64,000 nt of DNA from Varroa destructor (GCF_002443255.2 NW_019211458.1:10686402-10750401); one strand, 5' to 3'; counted from the stretch's first letter, positions 23,801 through 37,100 are shown. Translations and numbers: made by a program. The notes: generated from the sequence alone by a model not told the origin.

Positions 23801-26800
23801 CCCTATATATGTAACATCCGCATCGTGTTATATTCCATTGGCTCAATAACAATTTTGCGGATTGTGTTGAATTTACCTTTGAATGTCGCTGCAACATTAG
23901 TGAAGTTTGCAATACCACCGCCGATAATGAGTACTTTTCCCCGGGGATGAGGATGTGCGCAGAGTAAACCGAGGATCGTTTTTGCGTACTCGTAGGTTTG
24001 GCTTTCGTTTGGTGCGCCCGAGTACTCACCATAGTTGGCAAGCTCATCTGCGCCTCCCAATTCGCATACCGTGTCAGAATAAATTACTGAAGCTCCACCG
24101 CCAGCGGCCATGGTCCAAATTCGTCCTACAATAATAAATACAAAATATTTGGTGACACTCAAACAGGAGAAGGCTCAGAAACAGCACTTGATTGGCTATG
24201 ACGTTAAAGTATTACACCAAAAAAGACAAATGATTGAACTATGGCAAATAATGTACGTTGCGACTGACTAATAGTGAAGAACGGATTTTTTAGGTACCGG
24301 TGTTTAATATTCAGAGAACACTGAGAAAAAAACTTAGCTTGATTAGAGATAATTTTTCCGTCAGAAGCACGATATCCTGAAGTTCACCTTTTGGGTTGAG
24401 CACAGTAAGTTTAAGGGAAGCCCCACTTTTAGAATCGAGATCATGAATATAAGCCTCTTCTGGGGTTGCATCGCGGCCGAAGGGAGGTGGGAAATCGACG
24501 TTTCCCCAACGCGCCTTGCAAATGTAGTCTGCAGTAGCATCCAGTTTTGCCGCCAGGTCAAGGATATGCATCTTGCCATTCGTGATCACTGTCGGGGAAA
24601 AATCAATTAAGGATGAGTCACGGCACTACGCAAAAAAACTATGGTTTGAAGTTACTAGCGAATTTTTTAGAAAAAAACTTGTCACAATATGCATTGTATA
24701 GAATAAAGTGTGCAATATCAACCGTACAACAAATGTTACTTTTTTTGTTCGCCTCGAGGCAGAAATTTCAGATATGAGATTTAAAATACCTATCAGTGAA
24801 AATATTAGCGTATCAAACCGCGTCACAGCTTTGTGCAGCTGAGTGTTTTCTCACCTAACGGGTTAATTTCAAGGTATGTGAAGTAGAGTGATACGTAAGT
24901 AGAGTACAGCTTCTGTATAAATTCGGTCAACAGCGCCTTTTTAGCATCATCTAGGTCGAAGAGGAGATTGACAGCGATCTCCGCTCGTACATCAGGTGCT
25001 TCCTCTTGCAAAAAGACGGGCACCTCCATTTTGTGGGCCTTCGCGTCTACATCGCCAACATGAACTCCACCTTTCGATTTTTTTTAAATCACAAATCAAT
25101 GCATTTATATAAATATAGCAGGTTATTAATCGTCTTAATAGCCAATATAAACTTCAAAAAAGAAATCAAATTTACGTCTACACGAAGTGACGCATATAAT
25201 CAGATACCTCCGAAACTTACGCACCAACAACACAATTAAATATTTGATTCGCGTCGATGCGTCACTTGATAACTGATTGATGGTACGAAAGGTTACATCG
25301 ACAGCCATCCGAGATGCGTTTTAAGAGAATGCCCACCTTTATCAACAATGCTATGTCTGATCCAGAGCCAGCCAGCCAGCTCACAATAGGCAAGACAACA
25401 GTCTTGGATGATCGATCATATTGTACAGTGTAGCCAAGCAGTTCTTAAAAAGTTCTTAGAATAGTTCTATGACGTCGACGTTGGTAAATATTTCTTGAAT
25501 ACAAGGCGTGCACCGTAGAACTAGACACAACGTAGACAACAAGCAAAAGCCCTTTAGCGAAACGTACTAAGTAGATCCCAACTGCCAAGCTTCGTATCTG
25601 ATCTCGATTAATCGTCCTAAACTCTACCTGATGAAAAAGGTTTAGTGATGATCACGTGTTGCCTAAGAAAGGACTAATCGGATTCCTTGCGTAATATTGC
25701 TTGGTCAGGCAAAAAAAAAACGAAAAATTGATGGAAACTTATATTATTAAATTTCTGTGGTTCCAAGAACCATTACTGGTAGACAAAAAATGCTGTGACT
25801 GGCACACATTTTTCTGTTGTGGGATTAAAGCACAATTGGTGTTAGGCAGACATTGTATTTCTGTGACGCCTCCATATTATGGGTGCGACTTTCCTGGAAG
25901 ATCTGAACGTGAACAGCCCTGCTTGCACCGAGACATTCGGAAACACTGTTATCATATCTTCGTAACCACAATAGACGATACGTGTTGAGCTAAACGATCT
26001 GCAGACAACGATGTGGTAAGGAGAACGCATTAAGTAGCAAAACGTGACCTTTTGAATATCCTATAGTGAGTATGTTGTAGGATTCTGTACAGATTATTAT
26101 TAATACCTTGCTTGTAGAACATGATGACATCGGAGTCCCTCGTCGAGTAAATGCACACGTATGCCTCCTGATCTTCTGAATGTTTCAGGAATGGTTCAAT
26201 AATGAAATTTTTCAAAGCACCCTCTGCACGCTCTACTTTGATTGTCCTGTTGATTCGTTCAGCAATCCAATTGTGTACGGATTTTGCATCACCATTGATG
26301 TGAATTAGCCCGAGCTTGCCTCGTCTTTTGATTAGCTGGTCTGGTTTTACAACAAGTGCCTGAAGTTTACACCGTAGTAATAATATAATGAAGTTTAGGT
26401 TGTATAATGTGTATTATCATTTCAAATAATATGAACAATAATTTCAGAGCAAAAACGTATCTATATAAGCCTATCTGTATAGCATTCGTATTCATTTACT
26501 TCGCGTAAAATATCAGTGCACAGCTATGACTATGTAATCATTATATATATTAATTAATTATTGTATATATATATATATATATATTCCTCTTGAGAGTTCA
26601 TCCGTTCATTTTTGTCCCCGATCTTCATATCTTAATAACATACTGCATGAGGTACCACACGCACCTCATTTTGGATCCACGGATTTTGTGCTAAGACATC
26701 ATTCCACTGAGAAAGATCGGTGACTGTCGCAAACTTGCAGGGGGCTGCAGCTGCGCAGTCGAGGTGCTGATTTAAGAGACGTTTTCCCGTCGCCTCCGAG

Positions 26801-26817
26801 ATAGCTTTAGCAGACAT
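17628..26817 (-). CDS. ACLY: ATP-citrate synthase (ATP-citrate lyase), complete gene, 13 coding exons
   Basis: Cytosolic homotetramer that cleaves citrate with ATP and CoA to acetyl-CoA, oxaloacetate, ADP and phosphate. It supplies carbon for fatty acid and sterol synthesis and for histone acetylation. Joined exons total 3,255 bases with every phase matching, giving 1,084 residues against 1,101 in human. Order: ATP-grasp/succinyl-CoA-ligase beta-like part (KRRGK at about 62-66, YLEINPL), citrate-binding loops ([41 protein letters not shown]), a short linker, CoA-binding/ligase alpha-like part with the phosphohistidine loop FGHAGACA (His739, human His760), and a citrate-synthase-like lyase module. 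The lyase residues known from human His900, His975 and Asp1026 are present as His879, His954 and Asp1005, all shifted by exactly 21. The start ATG begins [12 protein letters not shown], matching the family N-terminus. The 5' UTR exon and promoter are not located. The linker lacks the phosphorylation segment found in mammals. Confidence 0.97.
18148..18615 (-). CDS. ACLY: ACLY coding exon 12 (residues 841-996)
   Basis: Largest coding exon. Carries most of the citrate-synthase-like module: [34 protein letters not shown] (His879), [19 protein letters not shown] and [17 protein letters not shown] (His954). Acceptor tttttttcaaag, donor GTATGT. Confidence 0.97.
18813..19167 (-). CDS. ACLY: ACLY coding exon 11 (residues 722-840), catalytic His
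   Basis: Contains the phosphorylated catalytic histidine in [16 protein letters not shown] (His739), then [20 protein letters not shown] and [20 protein letters not shown], the bridge into the lyase module. Ends in phase 0. Confidence 0.96.
19279..19296. repeat. (TG)9 microsatellite
   Basis: Perfect TG repeat inside the intron between ACLY exons 10 and 11; a likely length polymorphism. Confidence 0.95.
19485..19632 (-). CDS. ACLY: ACLY coding exon 10 (residues 673-722)
   Basis: Encodes [39 protein letters not shown] and KRITKPLVA. Ends inside a Trp codon (phase 2). Acceptor ataaaacag, donor GTAGGT. Confidence 0.94.
19841..20071 (-). CDS. ACLY: ACLY coding exon 9 (residues 596-673)
   Basis: Contains [37 protein letters not shown] and [15 protein letters not shown], the ligase alpha-like core shared with succinyl-CoA synthetase. 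Donor GTGCGT. Confidence 0.95.
20394..20655 (-). CDS. ACLY: ACLY coding exon 8 (residues 509-596)
   Basis: Reads [35 protein letters not shown] and [20 protein letters not shown], a CoA-binding Rossmann-like segment. Donor GTATAT, one base left over. Confidence 0.95.
21032..21217 (-). CDS. ACLY: ACLY coding exon 7 (residues 447-508)
   Basis: Begins with a short linker ([20 protein letters not shown]) and continues [19 protein letters not shown] and [12 protein letters not shown] of the CoA-ligase part. Acceptor tcatttctcttag, donor GTAAGT, phase 0 at both ends. No RTASFSE-like phosphosite is present. Confidence 0.94.
22305..22345. repeat. perfect 19-bp inverted repeat with 3-base loop
   Basis: The arm CAGCCGTAAACGCCTTTTC is followed by CTT and its exact reverse complement. 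It sits in the 2-kb intron between ACLY exons 6 and 7. It would form a strong hairpin in DNA or pre-mRNA. Confidence 0.95.
23267..23532 (-). CDS. ACLY: ACLY coding exon 6 (residues 358-446)
   Basis: Contains [19 protein letters not shown] (the arginine that contacts citrate) and [18 protein letters not shown], then [11 protein letters not shown] at the start of the interdomain linker. Strong GTAAGT donor, phase 0. The following intron (2,049 bases) is the longest in the gene. Confidence 0.95.
23877..24125 (-). CDS. ACLY: ACLY coding exon 5 (residues 275-358)
   Basis: Begins [19 protein letters not shown] and includes [20 protein letters not shown] and [17 protein letters not shown], the citrate-binding face known from human ACLY. 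The donor is GTAAAT. Confidence 0.95.
24388..24588 (-). CDS. ACLY: ACLY coding exon 4 (residues 208-275)
   Basis: Acceptor tttccccgacag. Encodes [34 protein letters not shown] and [13 protein letters not shown], all closely matching the family. The donor is GTGAAC, with one base left for the next Gly. Confidence 0.93.
24855..25070 (-). CDS. ACLY: ACLY coding exon 3 (residues 136-208)
   Basis: Reads [14 protein letters not shown], a variable stretch, then [11 protein letters not shown], the metal/ATP-site segment conserved in ATP-grasp ligases. The donor GTGAGA is good. The acceptor lies next to an A-rich stretch on the minus strand and lacks a clean pyrimidine tract. Confidence 0.92.
26107..26359 (-). 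CDS. ACLY: ACLY coding exon 2 (residues 52-136)
   Basis: Contains the nucleotide-binding motif [18 protein letters not shown] and the conserved [13 protein letters not shown] and [10 protein letters not shown] segments of the ATP-grasp domain. The acceptor is AACTTCAG; the donor is GTATTA, which is weak. One base is left for the next Gly codon. Confidence 0.92.
26564..26584. repeat. (TA)n microsatellite
   Basis: Perfect 21-base TA run in the first coding intron of ACLY. Confidence 0.95.
26665..26817 (-). CDS. ACLY: ACLY coding exon 1 (residues 1-51)
   Basis: Starts at the ATG ([19 protein letters not shown]) and ends in phase 0 at a GTGCGT donor. Just upstream on the minus strand is a possible acceptor (aaatttcag), so a separate 5' UTR exon is likely. 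Confidence 0.93.
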
Positions 26818-29800
26818 ATTAGCTCAGTATTAAGATTTCTGAAATTTATGATTCAGAAGGAATTCTTTGTTAACCATAATAATACCATTAGGAACAGTGA
26901 ATTCAGTAGTAGCGATATGACGGCTGGTATCTATATTATAAAGGAAGTTACATAAAGCGCATAGACAACACGTATACGCTGCTAGATCGATAATTACGAC
27001 CAATTTTTATCGCATATTTAAAATACTGCTAAAGACATGTATATGTATGTATATAGATACATCGACCAATATATCCGCAGATTAGCTATTACTACAATTT
27101 CTCGACCTTGTGTGCAGACGTCCGGCACTAATCGGACAGACTTTGGGAGAAGCATTAGTTTTTTCGATCCAACGAGAAAATTTGCCTCGAAGATACATGG
27201 CAAATAGGCAGTGACGAAACGGTACACGAAAGAATAAGATGACGCTTGTTTATTTAAAAGCACGGCTTTAAATTACTTGTTCGTTAAACTCATAATATGG
27301 TATCTTACTTATAATATGGTACTTATTTTAAACTACAGCGGTGAGAAAGCAACGTGACATATGAGTTCTTATTGCAGAAGAGGCAATAAGGGCTCTCCTT
27401 TTCTCGTTTTCTGGGGAGCAATAAAGGCAACAACGAATACCACGAAGGGTGTTAATGTTGTTGCTAATAACTTTTTTTTCTGCCATTCGAAACAACTTTC
27501 ACGTCCACGATTCGTTCGGGAACGCTTCCCCGCTGCCTTTTGATCCTTCGAACACAAATTCGATCTACGTTGGTAAATGTCGTTGCTTTAGCGTGTCCTT
27601 TAATATCCGCTTTTAAGTAACTATTCAGCTATCCGTGCAACTTGGCCACTCAGTGCAACGAATGATCTGCCAGCTCGAAATCTCTAAAACCGTACATCAC
27701 AAAGGTCAAGAAGGCAAAAATATGACGAGAGCTATAAGATGGTCCTAAGGGCTTCAGATAGCCTCACTGCTACCGTAGGCCGAATAACGTACAATACTAG
27801 AGAACTATCGTAACCATGATACCTTCAAGAACTCGAAGGTAACCCAAATACAATAACATGTCAGTAGCAAATACTTCTAAATAAAAGGAAAATAATTTAA
27901 TAAAACAACACACCCAATTGTGTCTCTCACCAGTCGGACTTTGCCAGGACACAACACTTTTAATCGGCCGCAGAACACGAAACCAATACCAACCATTAAC
28001 AAGCCTCAAGGCCATTCATTTTCTATAACACAAGTTCACTCACCACTCACATCACACTGTATTAGGAGAGATCACTCAGGAGATAAATAGATAAGAAGCC
28101 GCGACCAAGTTCTACACCTACGAAACACTTGTTAATAATTATCGAAACTGGTCGCGCCACCGAGTGAGGTCGTTGTGATGATATACTTACTTAGTAGCAA
28201 ATTCTAGGTCAAACCGAGCTATTTTCACCTTTCCCACCCTTGAAACCCTCGTGTGTCCCCCGTAATCTTTCTCCGTAGACTTTGTCACGGGCGATAGCCG
28301 GGAGACAATTGGCAGACTATGCAACGAAAAGGCAAACGGCCGGTACTACCGCCATTGACAACGGCAGGAGTAAATTTAATAAAGCGACCCGTTCTTGCCT
28401 ATCAGGATAAATTAAGACTGACCGAGAAAACTGAAGAAAGGGCAAAGCCACGTGACGGCCAGGTACGACAATCATCAGCGAAAACAGCATCGACACAGGA
28501 GGTGATATAGAATGGCGGTAATCGTCGTTGGGCAGCATCGTAAGCTTTCTGTATTGAGCCAACTCATCGAACTGAAGAACATAATTTGTAAATACTAAAC
28601 CAAAATAAATCTACTGTATTTCGAGTGTGCAGGTCTTGCGAATATTGCCACATTAAACATAAGTGAGAAAAATTATTCTTTATACCATTATACCCCGTAA
28701 CAATAGAAGTAGATTGGTTTCACAGATAGGGATGGGTAGCAGTCGTTAATATTTAGAAATGAGTAGAATTTACCTGTGTATTTTTGAAATTTGATGACAC
28801 TGAAAATTAGCAGACCGAATGAAGTATTAATGGAGAAAAATTCTGCAACTATGAACAAATGTACAACTCCGCTATCATCACAGGTTTCGATTGAAGTTAA
28901 TCGTAATGCACGCAGAGGTCAAATTTAAGATAAACGAATGAAATATTTCGTAGCATATACTCGCTTGATAACTCTTATCATCTGTCTGGTTTTATCTATT
29001 CCTCTCTTTTACTCTATCTCAATATTTGCCCTTAAGTGATCTCCACCCGCTTTCAACGTTTTCTATATCCAGCATTGAAGGGTAAGTGCATCTGGACTAA
29101 CTATGGATCTGTAAGAACACGATTGTGATGCATGGTATAACTAAAACACACAATATAAATATTAATGTGCCATGTCGTTGATAAGGCCTAAAAGGACGAT
29201 GTGCGGAAAAAATTATGTACTGCACAGCTTTTTTTCATTAACGCAAAAGTGTGTCTCTGTTATTGTCATCCACCTTGATTCGATTTTTTTGCGTCGATTA
29301 TTTTTGGCGTTGTGATTATGTTGCAGTGGCTGGTTTTTTTTCAGATTTATCCTTACTGAACAATTATGATCGCTACATGCTCAAAGCATTAAATACGGGA
29401 CAGGACGTTTGCATTATATGCTTGCAGAAGTTATAGCAATAATAATCTCATCGTATTAAGAAGCAGCATAAAGTCAGTCAGGCGGTACCTTCTTTTAAGC
29501 AGCAGCTGGCCGAATAGCTATGATAAAGAACTCAAAACTCAATAGAATTAGACTAACACCGTTTGCATAGCGAACGTCGTACGAGATAACACCGTTGCCG
29601 ACGCTCAAAGCACGCAGAGTTCGACGAACCAAACTGATCAAAATTCAACAGCAGGATCAGTCTAGGGGTGGAGTATCGCAGATGCTTCGATGAGGGTCGA
29701 GTAAGTTGCAAATACATGCTAAGTTACTATGTAAAAAAAAAGAACAGCCATCGCTCTGTTTGCGTTCTCGATATCGTATACTGTCACTAGTTAGTGAATG

Positions 29801-31060
29801 ATTCATTATTCAACATTATGGAGTATAACGCAAACTAATGCGTATCCTTATCCAGACCAGCTAATGAGCTTAGATAATTACTCATGGTCAACAATCAAGG
29901 GCCTATTATTAAGTTTCTTGTATTCATCCCTTTTTTTTAAAGAAATATATTTATATATATAACGTTGTCGGCTATCATTATTGTTTGAAGAAGTCCACGA
30001 AATCACCTATTCAATACAGTATCAGGGACCTACTTGTCCCCACTAGAAGGTCTCGTCGGGATGGGCCTTGCTGGACTTATCTGGAGTTTGATTCCAGATC
30101 TGCGAAACGGCAGCCTTATAACTATATGCGAACGCTGAAATCTGAACCAGTAACGGCCGCATGTTCATTATCATTATGGCAACATCCCAAAGGGATGCTC
30201 ATTATCCATCTAGACATAATGGACGTAAATAAATGCACAAAAAGCTCACTTTTGCTTGAGAATCTTCGCTCGCATCGAGGACACGGAGCAATCAATTATA
30301 GCCATACGAATGAATGCCTTACCTCTAACGCTTCATAATTATTATTATATAATTAGATGCTTATAATAATAACAGAACAAATATGTACTCATGCACATAT
30401 ATATGTGAAACATCAACCTGAGTGACCCGGCAATAATTTAGCCACGTCACCGAACAGTTCAGCATTCACGAGGAAATCATATACCCATTGGTTTTGAAAG
30501 TTTGCTTATTAACGAGGAAACAGCAAAGTGGCAGTGATTTGACGTCTTTGTTCGCTGTAGCCTTGGCGTCACCAAAACGGGAAAAGATGTATTAGAATAA
30601 ACAGCTTCCCATCGCATATGGTGTCAGTGAAGCCATGGCAGAAAAAACTCCAACAAGGTATCGCTCTCTAGACACGCTCTTCAAAAACAAATATACGTAC
30701 AAATACCACACAACGCTCAAGTAGAAGCCCGTTTAACTGATCTTGACAACTTCGCTATATATGAAGGGTTTCGTTTAAAGGAAAAGCTAGCGCAACACAG
30801 ATCATCAATAATTGTTGCTTTCCAAGTAAATTCACACGAATAAACTTCTGGATACTTGTTTTTTGTTGCTATTTGCTTGTAATATATTCCTGACACTTAT
30901 CGGTCAAAAATTGCATCGTTGTTTTCCCTTTCAATTCAAAATCCCCAGAAACAGGATTCAGTAACGATTTGTGCTTTTAAGGATATTACTGGTACAAGAT
31001 TTATGAAAGCGAATCCTTTACACAACGAAACATCGGGCCTGCACATGTGCTCTCATAGGT
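26818..31060. other. upstream flank of ACLY, no coding gene seen
   Basis: This should contain the ACLY 5' UTR exon(s) and promoter on the minus strand, but I cannot locate them. A slightly GC-richer patch at about 28.2-28.55 kb, with frames open on both strands, is the best visual candidate. The 117-codon plus frame at 29985-30338 has no family resemblance. Confidence 0.35.
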
Positions 31061-31064
31061 TTCG

Positions 31065-31116
31065 ATTGTACCGGTTCTCACTTAATTAATAATAATTAAG
31101 TGAGAACCGGTACAAT
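31065..31116. repeat. perfect 23-bp inverted repeat, 6-base loop
   Basis: Left arm ATTGTACCGGTTCTCACTTAATT, split by aataat, then its exact reverse complement. It overlaps the next inverted repeat by three bases. Confidence 0.95.
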
Positions 31117-31149
31117 ATAACATAACTTAATAATAAGTTATGTTATATT
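31114..31149. repeat. perfect 16-bp inverted repeat, 4-base loop
   Basis: Left arm AATATAACATAACTTA, loop ataa, then the exact reverse complement. It directly follows the previous hairpin, with the two stems back to back. Confidence 0.95.
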
Positions 31150-34100
31150 CAAATATTAAAACAATACAATTTCTTCTAAAATAACTTACAATTATCTGGA
31201 CTGCGACATTTTTAATTACTATTGGAGAAAAAAGGTGGCCAACTGAAAAACAATCCAAACATTTAATAGCTTAAACAAGCCGTTTTTGTTCGGTCAAGAT
31301 TTATTGAAAAGTACTTGAACATTCGACAATCCGTTTAGGCTTGTATGCAAAATACGTAAGAGTCGTTATTCCAGATCCTACTTGGTCTATTCCTTCTTAT
31401 TCTATTTAGCTGAACGCGATTATCGTTCACTTGCACGAGTAATCATGAGTTTTCAGTATAGAAAAAAAAATTTATTTTTAACCAACTACTCGATAAACTG
31501 AAACAAGCAACGATGACTGATGATACTATCCGAAAGGTTCTCCGCTAAGACAGAGGCCAAATCACTTTTCGCAATGTTTCGTCTAGCATCTGGGCCAGTT
31601 GGACGTTCCTGTCGATATATCACCTTCCTGCTTTGTCTACCAGATAAAAAAAACTCGAAGGACATGTAGCATCGGTCGATGCCAATACCATATATGACTG
31701 TTAATACAGTAGATGTCTGATTTGGTTGAAAACATCCGTAAATCCGCCTATTTCTATCACGGATATTATTGCAGATCTTACTTGAGTTTCGAATATAAAA
31801 GTTGCTATTACAATAGCTGAAAAACGCATCGGCTATACACTATCAGTAATGGCGACTGTACACCTTCGCCTTCTATTATTGCTATTGTTGCTACAGGCAC
31901 TGTTAGCGTTTTGTACGCATCGGGAGGGACAAGTGACCTGTGGCTGAAATCGTTCAAAATACATTGTACTTATAAATAGTTTAGATTATTAGATTCAACA
32001 AGGCTGAATATGGCTTGCTGTGGACTCTATTTCGAGGGTGCATCGATCATACTTTGGTTTCGCCTAGCTTAAGAAGTCTTAAAAGTATTTGAGAAAATGA
32101 GCATCGAGTAATCAGTCTTAAACGACACGCCACCGGCAAGAAAGCTTGACGGTATCGAAAACTGACCGCCCAGTTCCGCAAACCAGTGCATACCACTGGC
32201 TGCTGTAACTGGATAACGATACGATGTACAGTCAGATCGAGTATCGCCTGTTCAGCATGGTATGCTTATCAAGACCATTATTAACAGTAAATAAGTCATA
32301 AATAAAAGCTATTTCATTATTGCGTACAAATCCCTGACATTCGTCCTTACCTATATATTCATCAAAGTCTTGAATTTGTCATTCGACTATCTTTGGCCCT
32401 ATCTAATATTCATTTACTTATACCCTTCCCGACATATGTGAACAACGCCGCTCGTAAACTCATAGCAAAGCTCTGGCAATTTGTTATTAGCAGCTGAACG
32501 CGTAATTAAACTATCACAGACAAAGAAGGTAACCAGGTAAAAGGACGGCTACTGACATAAAAAAGCCTGTTCGTCCAAAGCGACACTAATGAACATGCGG
32601 CGCTGTCGACGTGGCAAATTGGGCAACTGAAAACAGGAAGACTTTTGGTCGTGTTAACGCCAAAGGCAGGGATCAAAGACATGACAGAGTTTGACAAAAT
32701 CATGTACCGCCTACCTCTTAAGATGTCACACTCAACAGTTCCGTAAGATACCTGAAGATCGGCCGCCGGCAGACGAATCACTGGCAAGTCTGCTTCACTT
32801 CACTTGTAGCTCGATTTGTCTGCGTATGTGTCATCTGACCACGGGCTATCCCCGAAGAAGCGTTACATCGTATTTACGCAGTGCTGCCCTGGGTCGTCAT
32901 CGTAATCTTCAAAGTCATTATTTTCTCTCTCTTTTCCTGTACAGAGCTTTTGCGTAAATATCTGGATCTTTAAGGTTGTCTTCCGAAGCGACAGATGCTG
33001 CGACTTTCCCGTGAGTTATTGCTTCAGACAGGTTTGCGTGTCGTTCACTGTATCTGACCTTATACCTCCGGGAACAGACTTACGCTGGTGCTAAGCCGGA
33101 GGCTAAAATAACGGCCGCAATTTGCTGAACATAGACACGATAGCAGTTGCCCATTAAACGCTTCACCTAAAAACGTCAACCTAAGTTGTCCGTGTCCGTC
33201 ATCAGTTGTCGGCTTGCCTACCCACACTCCCCTGCATTGATTTTTGTGAACGAGAAACGATTTTCTTATTTTCGACGTAAACGCGCCTTTCGAAAACCAT
33301 GCTCACACCTGCTAGTCTCCTAACTAGGTTTCGAACGACTGACCAAAACAACTAAATCACTCTGATTATGTAGACAAAAGTGCCTCTGAAAATAATCTCT
33401 CTGGTAAGAAATACGCTTCAGCCGATTAATGGCTTCCAGTATATACCTGTATTCTTCGAATGTTAAAAACTACGGAAGGGGTTATGTACTTATATTCGGA
33501 CACGAATCGTCCATGAATCAGCTCATTCGCGATAGTTCTTTTTACTTTGAATATTTATTTTCGATCTCCGCCTGAAAAGATTTTGCACCTTCTGTTCTTT
33601 TCTTTGTTTTTGTGTTTTGGCCACTATCTTGCTTATCTGGTTGTACTTACCAGTGACGTTGATAGGCAAATAATTCCTTAGACTCTAGCTTCTCTCTCTC
33701 GTTCTCCCTTTCTGCCTATTAATGTCGTGTACGAGAATGTCTGAACGTAAGCACGCGTATACACTTGAAACTGTTTCTCCGTTTTCCGCAAAGCCGATAA
33801 TCGCACTCTCAAACAAGCGCTGTCTTTTCCTTATTCGAAACAGACTGGCAACAAATCAGCCGACACCTGTGTTAGTCCATACACAACGACCACGGCCTAC
33901 ACCGCACAGAAGGGACTGGCAGACAGACAGCTCAAAAGCAGATGATTATCCTCGAGCCCGTCTACTACTACGATTTGTCGTAGTGGCCACTTGTTTGTTG
34001 CTGTTGTAATTACCGGACGCCGCTAGTTTCCCGGTGCTTCTTCGACTAGCAACGAACGACGGCAAGTGGGTTGTATGCTGGACGCAAGAGACACGAAACC

Positions 34101-37100
34101 GGCCGTCTTGAACAACTTTGCTGCTGCCAGCACAGCTCATTCGTTCACACAAAAAGGATGGACACAATGAAACGCACCGTGAATACCGGAGCATCAACAT
34201 CAACGGCGACCGACCCAATACCAGCCGGCTGCAGATAGAACTCCCTCTCTATCGACGGAGAACCACCGCAACGCCGTCGGCCAGAGAGGGCAGGGCCCCC
34301 TCAATATCTTCAATAAAGGCAACAGCTCAGCAATATAGCAGCAGTAGCCACGAATTGCTATGGAAGAAGAGGCGACGACAGCGTGTTTGGCACCAAGGCT
34401 GAAGAAAGTCCTGCGATCACGGGCTCTGATGCCGTAGGTAGAAAATACTGAAGGCGGATGGATACTGTGTAAATAAGTGTAGCCTGCCCTTAGGAATAAC
34501 AGATGCTAACCAGTACGACGGCAACAGCACCAGTAGTTGCACGGCTGTATAGAAAAACAACAACAACAACAACACACCATGAAAGTGGCTGCGTATCGTT
34601 GTTGGTTAGGAAGGACGCACACAGATAGCAGACGATGTGATTTAGATTCGAACCCACAGGGAATAGGTAGACAGACAGATAGACACTTCGTTTCGTGCTG
34701 GGAGCCAGCCAACCAGCCGCCCTTTTGACGGAACTATGCCTGCCTAACGGCGATAGCGGACGTAAAGTTCGATATAAAGGGGAGACAGCAGACGATAAAC
34801 ATCCACATGAAGGTACTAAAGTTAATCAATCTGTAAACAAATATGGAGAAAGAGCCACCTCGGGAAAGGGTAAATACGAGTAGAATAGCATAGACGCAGC
34901 AGGAAATAAGAAAAACAACAATAGTGACAAAATGAGCAGACAGCACGAGATTGCAATCATTAACTAATCATAATAGCGAGATGCACAGAGTAGCTGCATC
35001 CGGCATACCATAGAATCTGCTTATAATGGTTTCTAAACCATTTTGGAGTTTACGACACATTTAAACATCTAAACAATATAAGTTACAACGTAACAATTTT
35101 TCTAGCGTTGAACTCACCTTAGTGACACTGTGGCACATTATTCATATAGTGGACGTGACGAACTTCGTTTGTGTTGTGCCTTTACCTGTTATGTTGAAAT
35201 ATTCTGTTTGTCAATGCGTCCTCGTCTACGGACCTCAGCTTTCATTGCAAATCCTACGAAGAGAAAATTTAACGGCGTTGTTTCAGTTGAAAGTCATTAA
35301 TGCCTTTAGCGCCTCACTGTTTAGACGAATATGTTTTATCAGAAAAATAGAATTTCCTATTTCGGTCAAGTTTGAACTCGCTAAAATCATCTTCTATGTG
35401 GAGAATAAGTATTTGAAACCCTAGGATCTAAACGGTCCTCTTTACAGTTAAGTAATGATTGTACCTGTCATATATAATCGTTTTAAGTGAATGAGCACGG
35501 CGCTTTATCTCGTAGTGATCTAAATAGGCCAAGATATACGTAAAATTATTGTTTGTGATTTCTTAACACACCAATTAGCAGCTTGTTATATTTCGGTATT
35601 TTTTTTAATATTTATGCGACTAACAGTTCGACTCTTATAAAATATGTGATATAATAGGTAACAGCCAGAAGATCCGTATGTATTTGAGTCAAAGTTGATT
35701 CATGAATATTTTTGCGATCTTTTGACATGCTTGTGTTATAAGCTGAAAAAATAGCATCCTCACCTGTGCAAATGATCATGCATTTGTAATAACTTTAAAG
35801 GTAGCGTTTAATAATATTACGGTAATAGTATTTCTGGGCAAGTATATCCACTTTGCGTCTTTGTATCTTTGGGACTTTTCAATAAGGTTTTTATTAATAA
35901 ATCGTTAAAAATTAATTAAAAAAACTCTCTAGAAATCTCTTTTCATAAAGTTGTTTATAAACAATTACGTATAGAAAAGTATATATTCTGAGGAGTTATA
36001 CGTTAAGGAAGATAGTGTCTTTATAATATTTGCGCTTACTTTCAATGCTTCTTTCTCCAAGTAGGACTTTAAATCAGGTCCCCAGAGTGCTAAAATTGTC
36101 AAAAATTAGGACATTCATGAAGTTAGCTAAAATTAAAACTAATACAAAAGGAAGTTTTCTTTTCTGGAATAATATCGACGGATGAGACAAGGGGAATTTC
36201 AACTAGATAAATAAAAAACAGGAAAAAGCTAAGTAACAGGAAGTGTGTCCTGTAGTCCATATTACCAAAGAATTTTGTCTCAAATCAAACGCTTGTGTTC
36301 TTAGACACTGCAAGTTCGTTCATTGCTTCTAACTCTATATCCAAGTGGCACCAAAAAGAAGCTTAGAAAGTGTTTGGACGTATTAAGGAACATGCCGTAA
36401 TCATTGTCGAGTTTGGTATGCTTTAAATGAGCATTTAAGTTTAATAATTTAAATGGGATTACATTGAAAAAATATATAGGTTAGTACAGCTTTTACTGTG
36501 GGGCATAATATGATGTATTTCCTATAGTCTAAAGCGACTAAGCTATATATAAATATATATGCATATATACTTCACTTGCTGCAATTGTCGCATAGTATAA
36601 ATAATTTAAGGTATATTGAGAAAGTGCATTTTAGCAATAATCAGCAGATGCGCTTGGAGGACGTATATATACCAAAAGAAATGAACCAATGAACCGGGAT
36701 GGTTGCATAACTCCAGGCACATAAGTTCAACTTTGGATTGTGTCTTAGATACTTGATTTCAATTTCAGTTATTGTAAATTTTTTTTAGACTTGTTAGATG
36801 TTGAAGTGCTTATACGTAAGGAATATTATTACTAGGCACCTTTCAGCCTTGCCCTTGAGTATATTTTTAGTAATTATATTAAATAATACTAAATAGCAAA
36901 GAAGTGGAGTGGCACACGGAGTGAATGAATTACAGGGTAGAGGAGTGTCAGACTTTCTTAGGTAACGAGGCTATTGCGGTACCCATGGGCTATCGAGGTA
37001 GATAGAACTAGATTTACTGCCAACTTTACGAACGCCATGCGCTAGATCATTCGTATCCTTTATATATTATAGAGGACTTTATAACTGTAAGGACTATTGC

